This document shows, piece by piece, positions 55,278-64,000 of a DNA stretch of 64,000 nt (positions are counted from its first letter, which is position 1; each line of letters opens with the position of its first letter). This DNA comes from Flavobacterium sp. W4I14 (lineage in GTDB: Bacteria > Bacteroidota > Bacteroidia > Sphingobacteriales > Sphingobacteriaceae). Position numbers and translations under genes: made by a program. Location: contig JAUSZU010000001.1 of the NCBI GenBank assembly GCA_030817875.1, forward strand, positions 1,302,001 through 1,366,000, read 5' to 3'. The notes under the pieces were generated by a model, which made no database searches, had not been told where the DNA came from, and was given only the letters and a program-made list of their open reading frames with translations.

Positions 55278-56561
55278 ATGTCGGTAAAGGTTAATATTAC
55301 TTCAAAGGGAATACAAAAGGTTCTTAAAAATTATAATGAAAGGCAGGCCATTGCAGAGTACATTTGGAATGGTTTTGATGCCAATGCGAACACTATACGC
55401 GTAGATTATGCAGCCAATTCTCTTGGTCTTTTAGAGCAGTTAACTATTGCTGATAACGGTTATGGAATTAATTTCGATCGTTTACAGCAAAAATTCGATC
55501 CTTTCTTCGAATCTGAAAAATCCATTCAGATTGTAGCGCCGAAGCATACCTCAAAAATGCATGGCCGTAATGGAGTAGGGAGGCTTACTTTTTTTACTTT
55601 TGCACATGATGCCGTTTGGCATACCACTTACCAATCAGAGCAAGGGTTTCATTATGGCGAAATACACATTAGTACTGGTGGTTTAAATAGCTATAGTCAC
55701 GATTTTACCACCGCTCCAAGCAGTTCTGGTGAAACTGGAACAACTGTTTCGTTTACTAATCTGAGGATCAGCCAGCAAGATGTAGAAGAAACGGTACTTC
55801 CTTTCCTGATAAACGAATTCTGTTGGTTTATTGAATTGAATAGGCACAAAAACTATTCGGTTATTGTAAATGGTAAAACATTGGATTTTAGCAGCAATGT
55901 TAAAACTTTAGAAGAGTTTAATCTTCTTTACACCGATACAGCCGTTACTTTTAAGATTAAATACGTTCATTGGAAAGAAAACCTTCATAAAGAACTGTCT
56001 AAATACTATTTTTTGGCCGGTGGTGAAGAAATTTATAAAGATTACACCACCCTAAATAAAAAGAGCGATGATTATTTCCACAGTGTTTATATCGACAGTG
56101 ATTTTTTTCGTGATTTCGATTTTAAGAGTTTTGAAAATGAAGGGCAGGTGGCCATATTTGGAGCTGCTAAATCTTCCGCAGAGTACCGGTTTCTGGTTAA
56201 AGCGTTAACCGAATATCTTAAAAGTAAACGTAAACCATTTTTAAAAGAATATGCCAGTCGCCTGGTTGAAACTTACGAGCAGGATGAGATATTTCCGGTT
56301 TATACTACCGAAAGAGAAAAAGAATTAAGGAAACCAGAGCTGATTAATTTAATTAAGGCATTATATGAAGTAGAACCTAAATTGTTTAGTAGTTTAAATA
56401 CTGATCAGAAGAAAACTTTTGTGCGATTGATGGATCTTTTGATGCGTTCTAACCTGCGTGATGAGATTTTTGAAATGTTCAATGGCATGATCGAATTGGA
56501 GGTCGAAGAACAGGATGAGCTATTGCAATTGATAAAAGGCCTTGAACCGATGAAAAATTAG
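55278..56561 (+). CDS. Free-standing GHKL-family ATPase
   Basis: 427 residues from the ATG at 55278. The N-terminal 150 residues form an HSP90/MutL/MORC-like ATP-binding fold: EYIWNGFDANA (catalytic Glu and Mg-binding Asn), ADNGYGI (motif I), and HGRNGVGRL (the Gly-rich lid). The central part is beta-rich without a known family, and the C-terminal third is helical and acidic (ELEVEEQDELLQLIKGLEP). No signal or membrane segment. MORC- or Hsp90-like ATPases act as ATP-driven clamps, but the client here cannot be told. It stands alone between a lipoprotein and an SGNH hydrolase and has its own promoter. Confidence 0.82.
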   Translation: MSVKVNITSKGIQKVLKNYNERQAIAEYIWNGFDANANTIRVDYAANSLGLLEQLTIADNGYGINFDRLQQKFDPFFESEKSIQIVAPKHTSKMHGRNGVGRLTFFTFAHDAVWHTTYQSEQGFHYGEIHISTGGLNSYSHDFTTAPSSSGETGTTVSFTNLRISQQDVEETVLPFLINEFCWFIELNRHKNYSVIVNGKTLDFSSNVKTLEEFNLLYTDTAVTFKIKYVHWKENLHKELSKYYFLAGGEEIYKDYTTLNKKSDDYFHSVYIDSDFFRDFDFKSFENEGQVAIFGAAKSSAEYRFLVKALTEYLKSKRKPFLKEYASRLVETYEQDEIFPVYTTEREKELRKPELINLIKALYEVEPKLFSSLNTDQKKTFVRLMDLLMRSNLRDEIFEMFNGMIELEVEEQDELLQLIKGLEPMKN

Positions 56562-56612
56562 ATTGAGATTAATAAGTAATTTAGTAATTTGTTGCCGATA
56601 AAAACAGCTTAG

Positions 56613-57386
56613 ATGAAAAGATACCTGCTATTGATTGGCATTTTACTAATTAATATTACTTTATTGCCTGCACAGGATAAAAAGCGTAACCTCAATATTG
56701 TTTTTATCGGCAATAGTATCACGCAAGGCGTTCAGATCGCCAGTACTGCTGATGCTCCGCCTGCAATAGCCGTAGCTTATTTGCTTAAGCAAAAAGGAAT
56801 AAACGAAGTTAAATTCAGTAATCAGGGACATAGCGGTTATACCACTCTTGATTTTTTACCCAGTGCTGGCCGTACTTTTAACAAAGTTGAAGAAGCAGCC
56901 AATGCATTTACCAATAAAGAAGCATTACTGATTTTTTCGTTAAAGCTCGGCACCAATGATAGCGCTATAAAAGGACCGCATGGAGCTCCGGTTTCGCCTG
57001 ATCAATATATTGAAAATGTAAAAACTATTGTGGATAAGCTATTGGCCGATTTCCCTAAGGCCATCGTGGTGTTGCAGCATCCTATCTGGTATAGCAGCAA
57101 CACCTATAATAGCTCAAAATATATGGAAGAGGGCTTGTTGAGATTACAGGCTTATATTCCAAAAATTGATAGCCTTGCGTCAAATTATGGTTTAACTAAT
57201 CCAAAGCATGTTTTTGTGGGGGATAAAAAAGCATTCGCTTATTTTAAAAAGCATCACCTTACCGAGTTGATTCCCGAAAAGGGGCAAGCTGGTACTTTTT
57301 ACCTGCATCCAAATAAATTAGGCGCGGCATCTTTAGGCGAATTTTGGGGCAAGGCTATTGAACGGGTGGTGAAAAAGAATTTTTAA
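56613..57386 (+). CDS. Secreted SGNH/GDSL-family hydrolase
   Basis: 257 residues with a signal peptide (LLPAQ). Block I VFIGNSITQG (nucleophile Ser), block II Gly in SNQGHSGYTT, block III KLGTNDS (Asn), block V FYLHPNKLG (His; the usual Asp is replaced by nearby residues). The family contains acetylesterases and lipases, many acting on acylated sugars. The gap to the ATPase is 51 bases. Substrate unknown. Confidence 0.85.
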   Translation: MKRYLLLIGILLINITLLPAQDKKRNLNIVFIGNSITQGVQIASTADAPPAIAVAYLLKQKGINEVKFSNQGHSGYTTLDFLPSAGRTFNKVEEAANAFTNKEALLIFSLKLGTNDSAIKGPHGAPVSPDQYIENVKTIVDKLLADFPKAIVVLQHPIWYSSNTYNSSKYMEEGLLRLQAYIPKIDSLASNYGLTNPKHVFVGDKKAFAYFKKHHLTELIPEKGQAGTFYLHPNKLGAASLGEFWGKAIERVVKKNF

Positions 57387-57599
57387 GGCCTTTCCTGGCC
57401 ATTCATTTTAATAGATTACTAAAAATCAGTACCCGTATAGCCACTTAAAAAGACTTCTTCATTGTTTTTTGCATGTAGTTAGCTGCGATTATTCACAAAA
57501 CTTGTGATTTTGATATTATATAGCCATTTTTATAGCAACAGTTTAGTTGTTTGGTCCGTTTTATGAAGAACACTTATTATTAAATCTTACTGTTTTTGT

Positions 57600-58340
57600 A
57601 TGACTGAGCAGGTAGGGTATTTTGGAACAGACATTCCTATAAAAATTTACGGGTTGAGTGAAAAATCGGTTACTATAGGATTCGGAACGACAATCGATCA
57701 CGATTTGCTGGCCCTGATCACCGATTTTAACCACTTGCTATTGCAAAATCCTTTTTCTGGTTTAATTACCACAGTTCCGGCTTATACTACATTAACTGTT
57801 TTTTTTGATCCCTTAAGTGTGATGTTATCAGATTTGCCAGGTCAGGGTTGTTTCGAAAAGGTATCAGCACATCTAAAGAAAATTGCTCAAACAAAAAGTG
57901 GAAAATCAAGCAAAATAGCTGATAAACTGATTATTCCTGTATGTTATGGTGGCGATTTCGGACAGGATCTTTCAACGGTAGCCCGCACAAACGAGCTTAG
58001 CGAAACTGAGGTAATTGATATACATACTGCCGGGCAATATACGGTTTTCATGATCGGATTTGTGCCGGGTTTCGCCTACATGGGCGGAATGGATACCAGA
58101 TTATCAACCCCTAGAAAAGAGGTTCCCAATGCTAAAATACCCACCGGATCTGTTGGGATTGCAGGCAATCAGACTGGTATTTATCCTATGGAGACACCTG
58201 GCGGATGGCAGATTATTGGAAGAACACCATTAAAGATGTTTGATGTAAACCGTTTACAGCCATCACTTTTAAAGGGAGGCGATATGGTTACTTTTAAAGC
58301 CATTGGTATAAAGGAGTTTAATGCTTATGCTGAAATATGA
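57600..58340 (+). CDS. pxpB: 5-oxoprolinase subunit B
   Basis: 246 residues, cytosolic. It has the CT_C_D (AHS1) domain: FMIGFVPGFAYMGGMDTRLS, GSVGIAGNQTGIYPMETPGG and WQIIGRTPLKMFDVNR, the diagnostic text of the KipI/PxpB family. With PxpA and PxpC it forms an ATP-dependent 5-oxoprolinase that converts the damage product 5-oxoproline to glutamate. The stop overlaps the next start by 4 bases (ATGA), so pxpB and pxpC are coupled. Confidence 0.95.
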   Translation: MTEQVGYFGTDIPIKIYGLSEKSVTIGFGTTIDHDLLALITDFNHLLLQNPFSGLITTVPAYTTLTVFFDPLSVMLSDLPGQGCFEKVSAHLKKIAQTKSGKSSKIADKLIIPVCYGGDFGQDLSTVARTNELSETEVIDIHTAGQYTVFMIGFVPGFAYMGGMDTRLSTPRKEVPNAKIPTGSVGIAGNQTGIYPMETPGGWQIIGRTPLKMFDVNRLQPSLLKGGDMVTFKAIGIKEFNAYAEI

Positions 58341-59341
58341 GTATGAAAATCAGCATCATTAAGCCGGGTTTATTAAGCACCATTCAGGATATGGGGCGAT
58401 ACCGATATCTTTCGCAAGCTGTACCTGTTTCGGGCGCAATGGATGAGTTGGGCCATCGGTTAGCGAATAAAGCTGTTGGTAACGATGATCATAATGCTAC
58501 CATTGAGTTTACCTATGCCGATGCTTCATTTAAAGCTGAAACACCTGTTCTAATTTCTTATTCTGGCGATGGTGCAACTTTAGTTTACAATAATGAAATA
58601 ATGCCTGCAGAAAAGCCATTGTTTTTTCCGGCAGGGTCCGTTATAAAGCTGATCCACAATGCGATTGGGATGCGTACCTATTTGGCTATTGCCGGTGGAT
58701 GGGATGTGCCTGATGTAATGGAAAGTAAAAGTACCTATCTTACTGCTGCTTTTGGGGGCTTTAAGGGGAGGGCATTGCAAAAGGCAGATGTTTTGGTTAG
58801 CGGTACTTTACTTAGCGAAGTATCAGATGAAATATTGAATCATTTGATTGAAAGATCGTTAATCTATCCAAATTGGCGCATTTCGCGCGAAAGCTTACTA
58901 CCAGAGAACAGACAAGCCATTAGAGTTGTACTTGCCAATGAAATCAGCTGGTTTGACGCAACATCCATTATTTCATTTTTAACCAATTCTTATACCATCG
59001 ATAGAAGGAGTAATCGTATGGGTTATCATTTGTCGGGAAAGCCACTGGTGAGGAAAGTTAAAAAGGAATTGCTCAGTACGGCAGTAACACCTGGCGTTAT
59101 CCAGGTAATCGGAAGTGGCGATTTGGTGGTACTCATGGCCGACTGCCAAACAACAGGGGGCTATCCGCGTATCGCCCACGTTGCAGCGGTAGATTTACCT
59201 TTATGTGCCCAGTTAAAACCTGGCGATACTATTCATTTTTCCGAAATTTCGAGAGATGAGGCAGAAGCACTTTACCTTGAACGTGAACACGATTTATCGT
59301 TGATTACCATGGCAATAGGCCTTAAATATATTAAAACATGA
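58337..59341 (+). CDS. pxpC: 5-oxoprolinase subunit C
   Basis: 334 residues. AHS2/CT_A_B domain: [60 protein letters not shown] followed by [10 protein letters not shown]. These are standard for the KipA/PxpC family and the carboxyltransferase-like fold. Together with PxpB it forms the ATP-dependent part of the enzyme. The end overlaps pxpA by 4 bases. Confidence 0.95.
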   Translation: MSMKISIIKPGLLSTIQDMGRYRYLSQAVPVSGAMDELGHRLANKAVGNDDHNATIEFTYADASFKAETPVLISYSGDGATLVYNNEIMPAEKPLFFPAGSVIKLIHNAIGMRTYLAIAGGWDVPDVMESKSTYLTAAFGGFKGRALQKADVLVSGTLLSEVSDEILNHLIERSLIYPNWRISRESLLPENRQAIRVVLANEISWFDATSIISFLTNSYTIDRRSNRMGYHLSGKPLVRKVKKELLSTAVTPGVIQVIGSGDLVVLMADCQTTGGYPRIAHVAAVDLPLCAQLKPGDTIHFSEISRDEAEALYLEREHDLSLITMAIGLKYIKT

Positions 59342-60100
59342 AAATGATCGATCTTAATTGCGACATGGGAGAAGCATTTGGGAATTATACCATGCCCAAT
59401 GATGAAAAACTGATGGATTATATTTCATCGGCAAATATTGCCTGCGGTTTCCATGCCGGCGATCCTGCTGTAATGCAGCAAACTGTAGCTTTAGCCTTTA
59501 AAAAAAGGAGTGGCCATTGGTGCTCACCCTGGTTTGCCCGATCTGCAAGGCTTTGGTCGTAGAGAAATGAAGATTAGCCCGAATGAGGCCTATCAGCTTA
59601 CCTTATATCAGATTGGTGCATTAAGCGGTTTTGTCAAAGCTGCAGGTAATAAATTGCATCATGTTAAAGCACATGGCGCATTATATAATATGGCTGCAAA
59701 GGATACCGCTTTGGCAAAAGCCATTGTGCAGGCCGTTTACGATTTCGATCCTGGTCTGATTTTATACGCTTTGGCAGGAAGTAAGATGATTGATGAAGCT
59801 GAAAAAAAGGGGATTGTAACCGCATCAGAAGTTTTTGCCGATCGTAGTTATCAGGATGATGGTTTACTTACCCCTCGGTCAGCAGACAATGCTTTAATTA
59901 CTAATGAAGAAGATGCCATCAATCAGGTATTGGGATTTGCTTTAAACCAGGAAGTAAATAGTATAAATGGAAATCGCATTGCGGTTAAGGCCGAAACGGT
60001 TTGTTTGCATGGCGATGGCGAACATGCTGTTGCTTTTGCTAAATTAATAGCCGAAAAGTTAAAAAAAGAAGGTATAGCTATTAAAGCGCCTACAATATGA
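59338..60100 (+). pseudogene. pxpA: 5-oxoprolinase subunit A, one-base frameshift
   Basis: The LamB/YcsF family start [15 protein letters not shown] and [10 protein letters not shown] run in the first frame, then the frame is lost after ALAFKK. The continuation ([19 protein letters not shown]) is in the +1 frame to 60100. The break is at the A run 59500-59506; with six A instead of seven the text reads [12 protein letters not shown], as expected. The whole would be about 253 residues, the normal PxpA length. Start overlaps pxpC (ATGA) and the end overlaps the transporter gene, so the operon is intact apart from this base. Sequencing error or transcriptional slippage are the most likely explanations. 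Confidence 0.9.
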
Positions 60101-61281
60101 AGCCAAAATACAATTGGAGTGTACTTTTAGGGGCAGCTTTTTTAATGGCTTCATCAGCCATTGGTCCTGGATTTTTAACACAAACCGCAGTTTTTACCCA
60201 ACAATTAGGCGCAAGTTTTGCATTTGTGATATTGCTGTCCATCATATTAGATGCCATTGCACAATTAAACATCTGGCGGATTATTGCTGTTGCCGATAAA
60301 CCTGCTCAAGATATAGCCAATAAGGTATTTCCAGGTTTGGGATACTTTATTTCTTTCCTGGTTTTTTTAGGTGGCTTGGCTTTTAACATTGGTAATATTG
60401 CCGGCGCTGGCTTAGGACTCAATGTATTATTCGGTATTAGTGTAGGACAGGGTGCTGTAATAAGCGCAATTATGGCAATAGGTATCTTTATTTACAAAGA
60501 AGCCGGCAAGGCAATGGATGTTTTTGCCAAAACCATGGGGCTGATTAAAATTGTACTTGCCTTAATTATTGCCTACACCAGTTCGCCACCATTGGCAGAA
60601 GCCGCATTAAGAGCAGTAAATCCTACACAGTTTAGTTTTACGGCAGTATTAACCATAGTTGGTGGAACAGTGGGTGGTTATATCACCTTTTCGGGCGCTC
60701 ACCGTTTATTGGATGCCGGGCAAACGGGGATCCATAATTTAGCTGCCGTAAATAAAGGTGCATTAAGTGCCATTGGTTTGGCTTCTATTATGCGCTTATT
60801 GTTGTTTATTGCGGCTTTAGGGGTGGTAAGCAAAGGTTTTACCTTAGATCCATCCAATCCAGCTGCTTCGGTTTTTAAATTGGCCAGCGGCGAAATCGGT
60901 TATAAGATTTTTGGTGTGGTAATATGGGCTGCGGGGATTTCTTCTGTTGTGGGCTCAGCATATACTTCCATTTCATTTGTTAAGAGTTTTCACCCATTGA
61001 TATTAAAGTTTAACAGAGAGATTATCATAGCCTTTATAACCATCTCCTGCATTATTTTTATCCTCATCGGTAAACCCGTTAAAATACTGCTTACGGTAGG
61101 CGCAATTAATGGCTTTATTTTACCCATTGCATTAGGTATTATGCTTGTTGCCGCTTATAAAACCAAAATTATTGCAAATTACAAACAACCTTTTTGGTTA
61201 ACCCTAACTGGCTTGGCTGTGGTATTAACCATGGTTTGGATGAGTTATGGTACCATTATACAAATGATAAAAGGAGAATAA
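60097..61281 (+). CDS. NRAMP-like metal/solute transporter in the pxp operon
   Basis: 394 residues with about 11 hydrophobic segments. The first segment carries MASSAIGPGFLTQTAVFTQQ, which occupies the place of the NRAMP signature (DPGN of metal transporters is changed here to GPGF). The start overlaps pxpA by 4 bases. Such 'divalent metal transporter' paralogues are often found next to pxp genes and lack the metal-binding Asp/Asn, so a role in 5-oxoproline or amino acid uptake is more likely than Mn/Fe import; this is inference. Confidence 0.85.
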   Translation: MKPKYNWSVLLGAAFLMASSAIGPGFLTQTAVFTQQLGASFAFVILLSIILDAIAQLNIWRIIAVADKPAQDIANKVFPGLGYFISFLVFLGGLAFNIGNIAGAGLGLNVLFGISVGQGAVISAIMAIGIFIYKEAGKAMDVFAKTMGLIKIVLALIIAYTSSPPLAEAALRAVNPTQFSFTAVLTIVGGTVGGYITFSGAHRLLDAGQTGIHNLAAVNKGALSAIGLASIMRLLLFIAALGVVSKGFTLDPSNPAASVFKLASGEIGYKIFGVVIWAAGISSVVGSAYTSISFVKSFHPLILKFNREIIIAFITISCIIFILIGKPVKILLTVGAINGFILPIALGIMLVAAYKTKIIANYKQPFWLTLTGLAVVLTMVWMSYGTIIQMIKGE

Positions 61282-61292
61282 ATCTTTATACA

Positions 61293-63854
61293 ATGAATAC
61301 GATTACCAAATATTTTTGCTTTTTCTTTCTATTAAGTGCTACCTGTTCCGCACAGCAGACCACACAGGCTGTTGCTGTTGAGCCTGGAGTTTCTCTTGCA
61401 CTGGCAAATTCCAGAAGCGCAGCCATAAGTAATATTCAATATAAGCTTCATTTTACCATTCCAATAGAACAAACAGTGCCAATTCAATCAACTGAAAATA
61501 TTGATTTTAAGCTAAATAAGTTAATTCATCTACAGATCGACTTTAAACAGAATGCAGATCATATGAAACGAGTATCGGTTAATGGCAAAACGATACCGAT
61601 TGATTTTAAAGCTGAACATATCTTAGTAAAACAAGAGTATTTAAAAGTAGGTGCCAACCATATCGAGATTGGATTTATTGCGGGTAACGAATCATTAAAC
61701 CGAAACAAAGACTTTTTGTATGCGCTTTTTGTTCCTGATCATGCCCGAACGGTACTCCCGTGCTTTGATCAACCCGATTTAAAAGCTAAATTTTTACTTT
61801 CGTTAACTGTTCCAACTGACTGGAAGGTAATGGCTAATGCCGTTAAAAAAGACTCATTTATACGGGGGAGTTCTACCACCTATCATTTCAATAATTCGGA
61901 TAAACTACCCACTTATTTATTTTCCTTTACAGCGGGCAAATACACGCTGGTAAATAGGGAAATGAAAAATAATAAAATGGAATTTCTGCACCGCGAAACT
62001 GATTCAGCCAAAATTAAGTTCAGTGTAGATTCTGTTTTTATAGCACATCGTGATGCTATCGATTTTTTGGAAGACTGGACGGCGATAAAATATCCTTTTC
62101 AAAAAGTGGGCTTTGTCAGTATTCCAGATTTTCAGTTTGGAGGTATGGAACATCCTGGAGAGGTGCAATATAAAGCATCAGCATTGTTTTTAGATCAAGG
62201 TGCAACCAAAGATCAGTTCATTTCGCGTTCTAACCTAATTTCGCATGAAACAGCACACATGTGGTTTGGCGATCTGGTAACCATGAAATGGTTTAATGAT
62301 GTTTGGATGAAAGAAGTTTTTGCAAATTTTATGGCGGATAAGGTAACCGAAAAATTGATGGGCAAAAATACTTTCGACCTTAAGTTTTTACAAGATCATT
62401 ATCCTGCAGCTTATGGGGTAGATAGAACACTGGGCACCAATCCCATTCGCCAGCAATTGGATAATTTACAAGAAGCCGGATCAATGTATGGGAATATAAT
62501 CTACCATAAAGCACCGATCATGATGTGTCAATTGGAATTATTGATGGGAAAACAGAATTTTCAGCAGGGTATAAGGGAGTATCTGAAAAAATACAGTTAC
62601 AGCAACGCTACGTGGAATGATTTGATTGCCATTTTAAGTAAATATAGTAAAAGTGATCTCCACAGTTGGAACAAAGTTTGGGTAAACGAACCTGGCAGAC
62701 CGGTTTTTAGTTACGATATTAAATACAATGGAGATAAAATAAGCGATTTAAGCTTAAGCCAAAGTAGTGAGATAGGGCAGCCACGGGTATGGCCACAATC
62801 TTTTACAGTTAAGCTGGTTTACCCAACAGCGAGTAAGGTTTTAGTCGTAAATGCTAAAAATGCTAAAGCAGATTTAATTGAAGCAAAAGGTCTTCCAAAA
62901 CCACAATATATTTTATTTAATGCAAACGGTGCGGGATATGGCCTTTTTCCGATTGATAAAGAGATGATGGCAAATCTTTATGATCTTGCTGACCCGTTAG
63001 AACGGGCATCAGCCTATATCAATGCCTACGAAAATATGCTTTCGGGAAAAAGCACTAAGCCTAAAGAACTTTTGGCTGTGTTTTTACAAGGCTTATCGGT
63101 TGAGAAAAACGAGATGAATCTAAGGCTGATTACGGGATACCTAACCAATATTTACTGGACTTTTCTTACTGCTGAAGCACGGAATGCGATGTATGAAAGT
63201 ATGGAGAAAACAATATGGAATGCAATGGAGCAACAGCAAACGCAAAATAACAAGAAGATTTTGTTTAATGCTTATCAGAATGTATATCTGAGTACGGATG
63301 CCGGAAAACGCATGTATAATATCTGGCTCAACCAAACCGCACCAAATGGAATTAAATTGTTAGAAGATGATTATAGCGCGATAGCTTTAACGCTAGCCCT
63401 TAAAACAGATACTGCAAATACGATCTTAAAAGATCAGCTAGCACGGACCAAAAATGAAGATCGTAAAAACCGGCTGATTTATTTAACACCCGCCTTATCT
63501 TTAGATGTTAAGGAAAGAGATAATTTTTTTAAAGGTCTAAAAGACAGGAAAAACCGCCAGAAAGAGGCCTGGGTAACTACAGCTTTATCTTACCTGCACC
63601 ATCCCATCAGGCAAACAAGTTCTATTCGCTATCTGAAAGAAAGTTTAGATTTGTTGGAAGAAATACAGAAAACAGGAGATATATTTTTTCCACAATCGTG
63701 GTTGGCGGCTACATTTTCGAGTTATAACAAAAAAGAAGCAAATGCTGTGGTACAGGATTTCTTAAAATCACATGCTGTTTACAATCCAAAGCTAAAGGAT
63801 AAAATTTTGCAGACTACGGATAACCTTCGCCGGGCACAGATTATTGTACATTAA
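61293..63854 (+). CDS. M1-family aminopeptidase, secreted
   Basis: 853 residues from the ATG at 61293 (MNTITKYFCFFFLLSAT), which gives a signal peptide ending CSAQQ; a longer frame overlapping the transporter is not supported. Substrate motif GGMEHPGEVQY takes the place of GAMEN, and the zinc site is HETAHMWFGDL with the third ligand Glu in NDVWMKEVFANF. The C-terminal half is helical (ERAP1-like). It cleaves N-terminal residues of peptides in the periplasm. Only 11 bases follow the transporter stop, so it is part of the same operon, linking peptide breakdown to the 5-oxoproline pathway. Confidence 0.93.
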   Translation: MNTITKYFCFFFLLSATCSAQQTTQAVAVEPGVSLALANSRSAAISNIQYKLHFTIPIEQTVPIQSTENIDFKLNKLIHLQIDFKQNADHMKRVSVNGKTIPIDFKAEHILVKQEYLKVGANHIEIGFIAGNESLNRNKDFLYALFVPDHARTVLPCFDQPDLKAKFLLSLTVPTDWKVMANAVKKDSFIRGSSTTYHFNNSDKLPTYLFSFTAGKYTLVNREMKNNKMEFLHRETDSAKIKFSVDSVFIAHRDAIDFLEDWTAIKYPFQKVGFVSIPDFQFGGMEHPGEVQYKASALFLDQGATKDQFISRSNLISHETAHMWFGDLVTMKWFNDVWMKEVFANFMADKVTEKLMGKNTFDLKFLQDHYPAAYGVDRTLGTNPIRQQLDNLQEAGSMYGNIIYHKAPIMMCQLELLMGKQNFQQGIREYLKKYSYSNATWNDLIAILSKYSKSDLHSWNKVWVNEPGRPVFSYDIKYNGDKISDLSLSQSSEIGQPRVWPQSFTVKLVYPTASKVLVVNAKNAKADLIEAKGLPKPQYILFNANGAGYGLFPIDKEMMANLYDLADPLERASAYINAYENMLSGKSTKPKELLAVFLQGLSVEKNEMNLRLITGYLTNIYWTFLTAEARNAMYESMEKTIWNAMEQQQTQNNKKILFNAYQNVYLSTDAGKRMYNIWLNQTAPNGIKLLEDDYSAIALTLALKTDTANTILKDQLARTKNEDRKNRLIYLTPALSLDVKERDNFFKGLKDRKNRQKEAWVTTALSYLHHPIRQTSSIRYLKESLDLLEEIQKTGDIFFPQSWLAATFSSYNKKEANAVVQDFLKSHAVYNPKLKDKILQTTDNLRRAQIIVH

Positions 63855-63933
63855 CTTTTTAATGTAAATAAATATGTTACATAAAGCTCTATGAAGAATT
63901 TGTGCTTTTGTCGCGAGAGCGTTAATTTAGATT

Positions 63934-63973
63934 GAAAGGGTAAACATGAATTTGTTTGCCCTTTTCGTTTTTT
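63934..63973 (+). terminator. Intrinsic terminator of the pxp/aminopeptidase operon
   Basis: GAAAGGGTAAAC (63934-63945) pairs with GTTTGCCCTTTTC (63954-63966) with one G-U, followed by GTTTTTT. It lies 80 bases after the M1 stop. Confidence 0.75.
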
Positions 63974-64000
63974 AAAGTTTTTATGTTTATTTATAAAACA

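Overview
The window looks like a chromosomal segment of a Bacteroidota bacterium, most likely a Sphingobacteriaceae member close to Pedobacter. I infer this from three SusC/SusD-type receptor pairs, a hybrid two-component regulator of the Bacteroidetes type, many 'Cys-Lys-Lys' lipoproteins, low GC, promoters of the TAnnTTTG type, and dispersed 'GTCATTGCGAG' palindromic repeats. No rRNA, tRNA, CRISPR array, prophage or intact insertion sequence was seen.

Layout. 1-1593: 5'-truncated periplasmic serine protease with a PDZ domain. 1594-2084: palindromic repeats. 2085-3356 (-): TlpA-type thioredoxin lipoprotein/periplasmic protein. 3469-3816: promoter, SAM-I riboswitch, a first intrinsic terminator, a 24-residue Cys-containing leader ORF and a second intrinsic terminator. 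These precede a SusC/SusD pair (3924-8541) whose SusD gene carries a one-base frameshift. 9396-11606: GH36 alpha-galactosidase, preceded by a relic of a GntR regulator. 11996-16075 (-): hybrid two-component system (HTCC) that diverges from a large polysaccharide/glycoprotein utilisation locus at 16580-33979. That locus holds a lipoprotein, two SusC/SusD pairs, two small secreted proteins, an orphan C-terminal domain of a GH29 fucosidase, a metzincin-like lipoprotein with a crystallin-like domain, GH29 fucosidase, GH20 hexosaminidase and a second GH29 fucosidase. The enzyme set suggests fucosylated, HexNAc-containing glycans of glycoproteins or mucin-like material.

33980-40688 is a repeat-rich stretch with housekeeping and accessory genes: a NagD-like HAD phosphatase, a lipoprotein, two esterases, a fatty-acid desaturase, and two tandem-repeat arrays with 21-bp and 93-bp units. 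40689-47574: a sugar-dehydrogenase-like protein with a C-terminal haem-binding domain, a frameshifted heparinase II/III-family lyase and an S41 peptidase. 47800-49495: cysE-cysM, the last two steps of cysteine synthesis. 49505-50227 (-): a single-domain response regulator with a small protein resembling IS3 OrfA. 50777-52363 (-): a 7TM-DISM receptor with a LuxR-like HTH. 52519-57386: Na+/H+ antiporter, fimbrillin-anchor-like lipoprotein, free-standing GHKL ATPase, SGNH hydrolase. 57600-63854: a tightly overlapping pxpB-pxpC-pxpA operon (5-oxoprolinase; pxpA frameshifted) with an NRAMP-like transporter and an M1 aminopeptidase.

The most interesting signals are (a) the stacked SAM-I riboswitch plus Cys-containing leader-peptide attenuator in front of an outer-membrane nutrient receptor, which suggests uptake of a sulfur compound; (b) the unexplained small proteins inside the glycan locus; (c) the transposase-derived protein paired with a response regulator. 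Three genes (7103-8541, 43334-45215, 59338-60100) are each broken by one base at a homopolymer run, which may be sequencing error rather than true decay.
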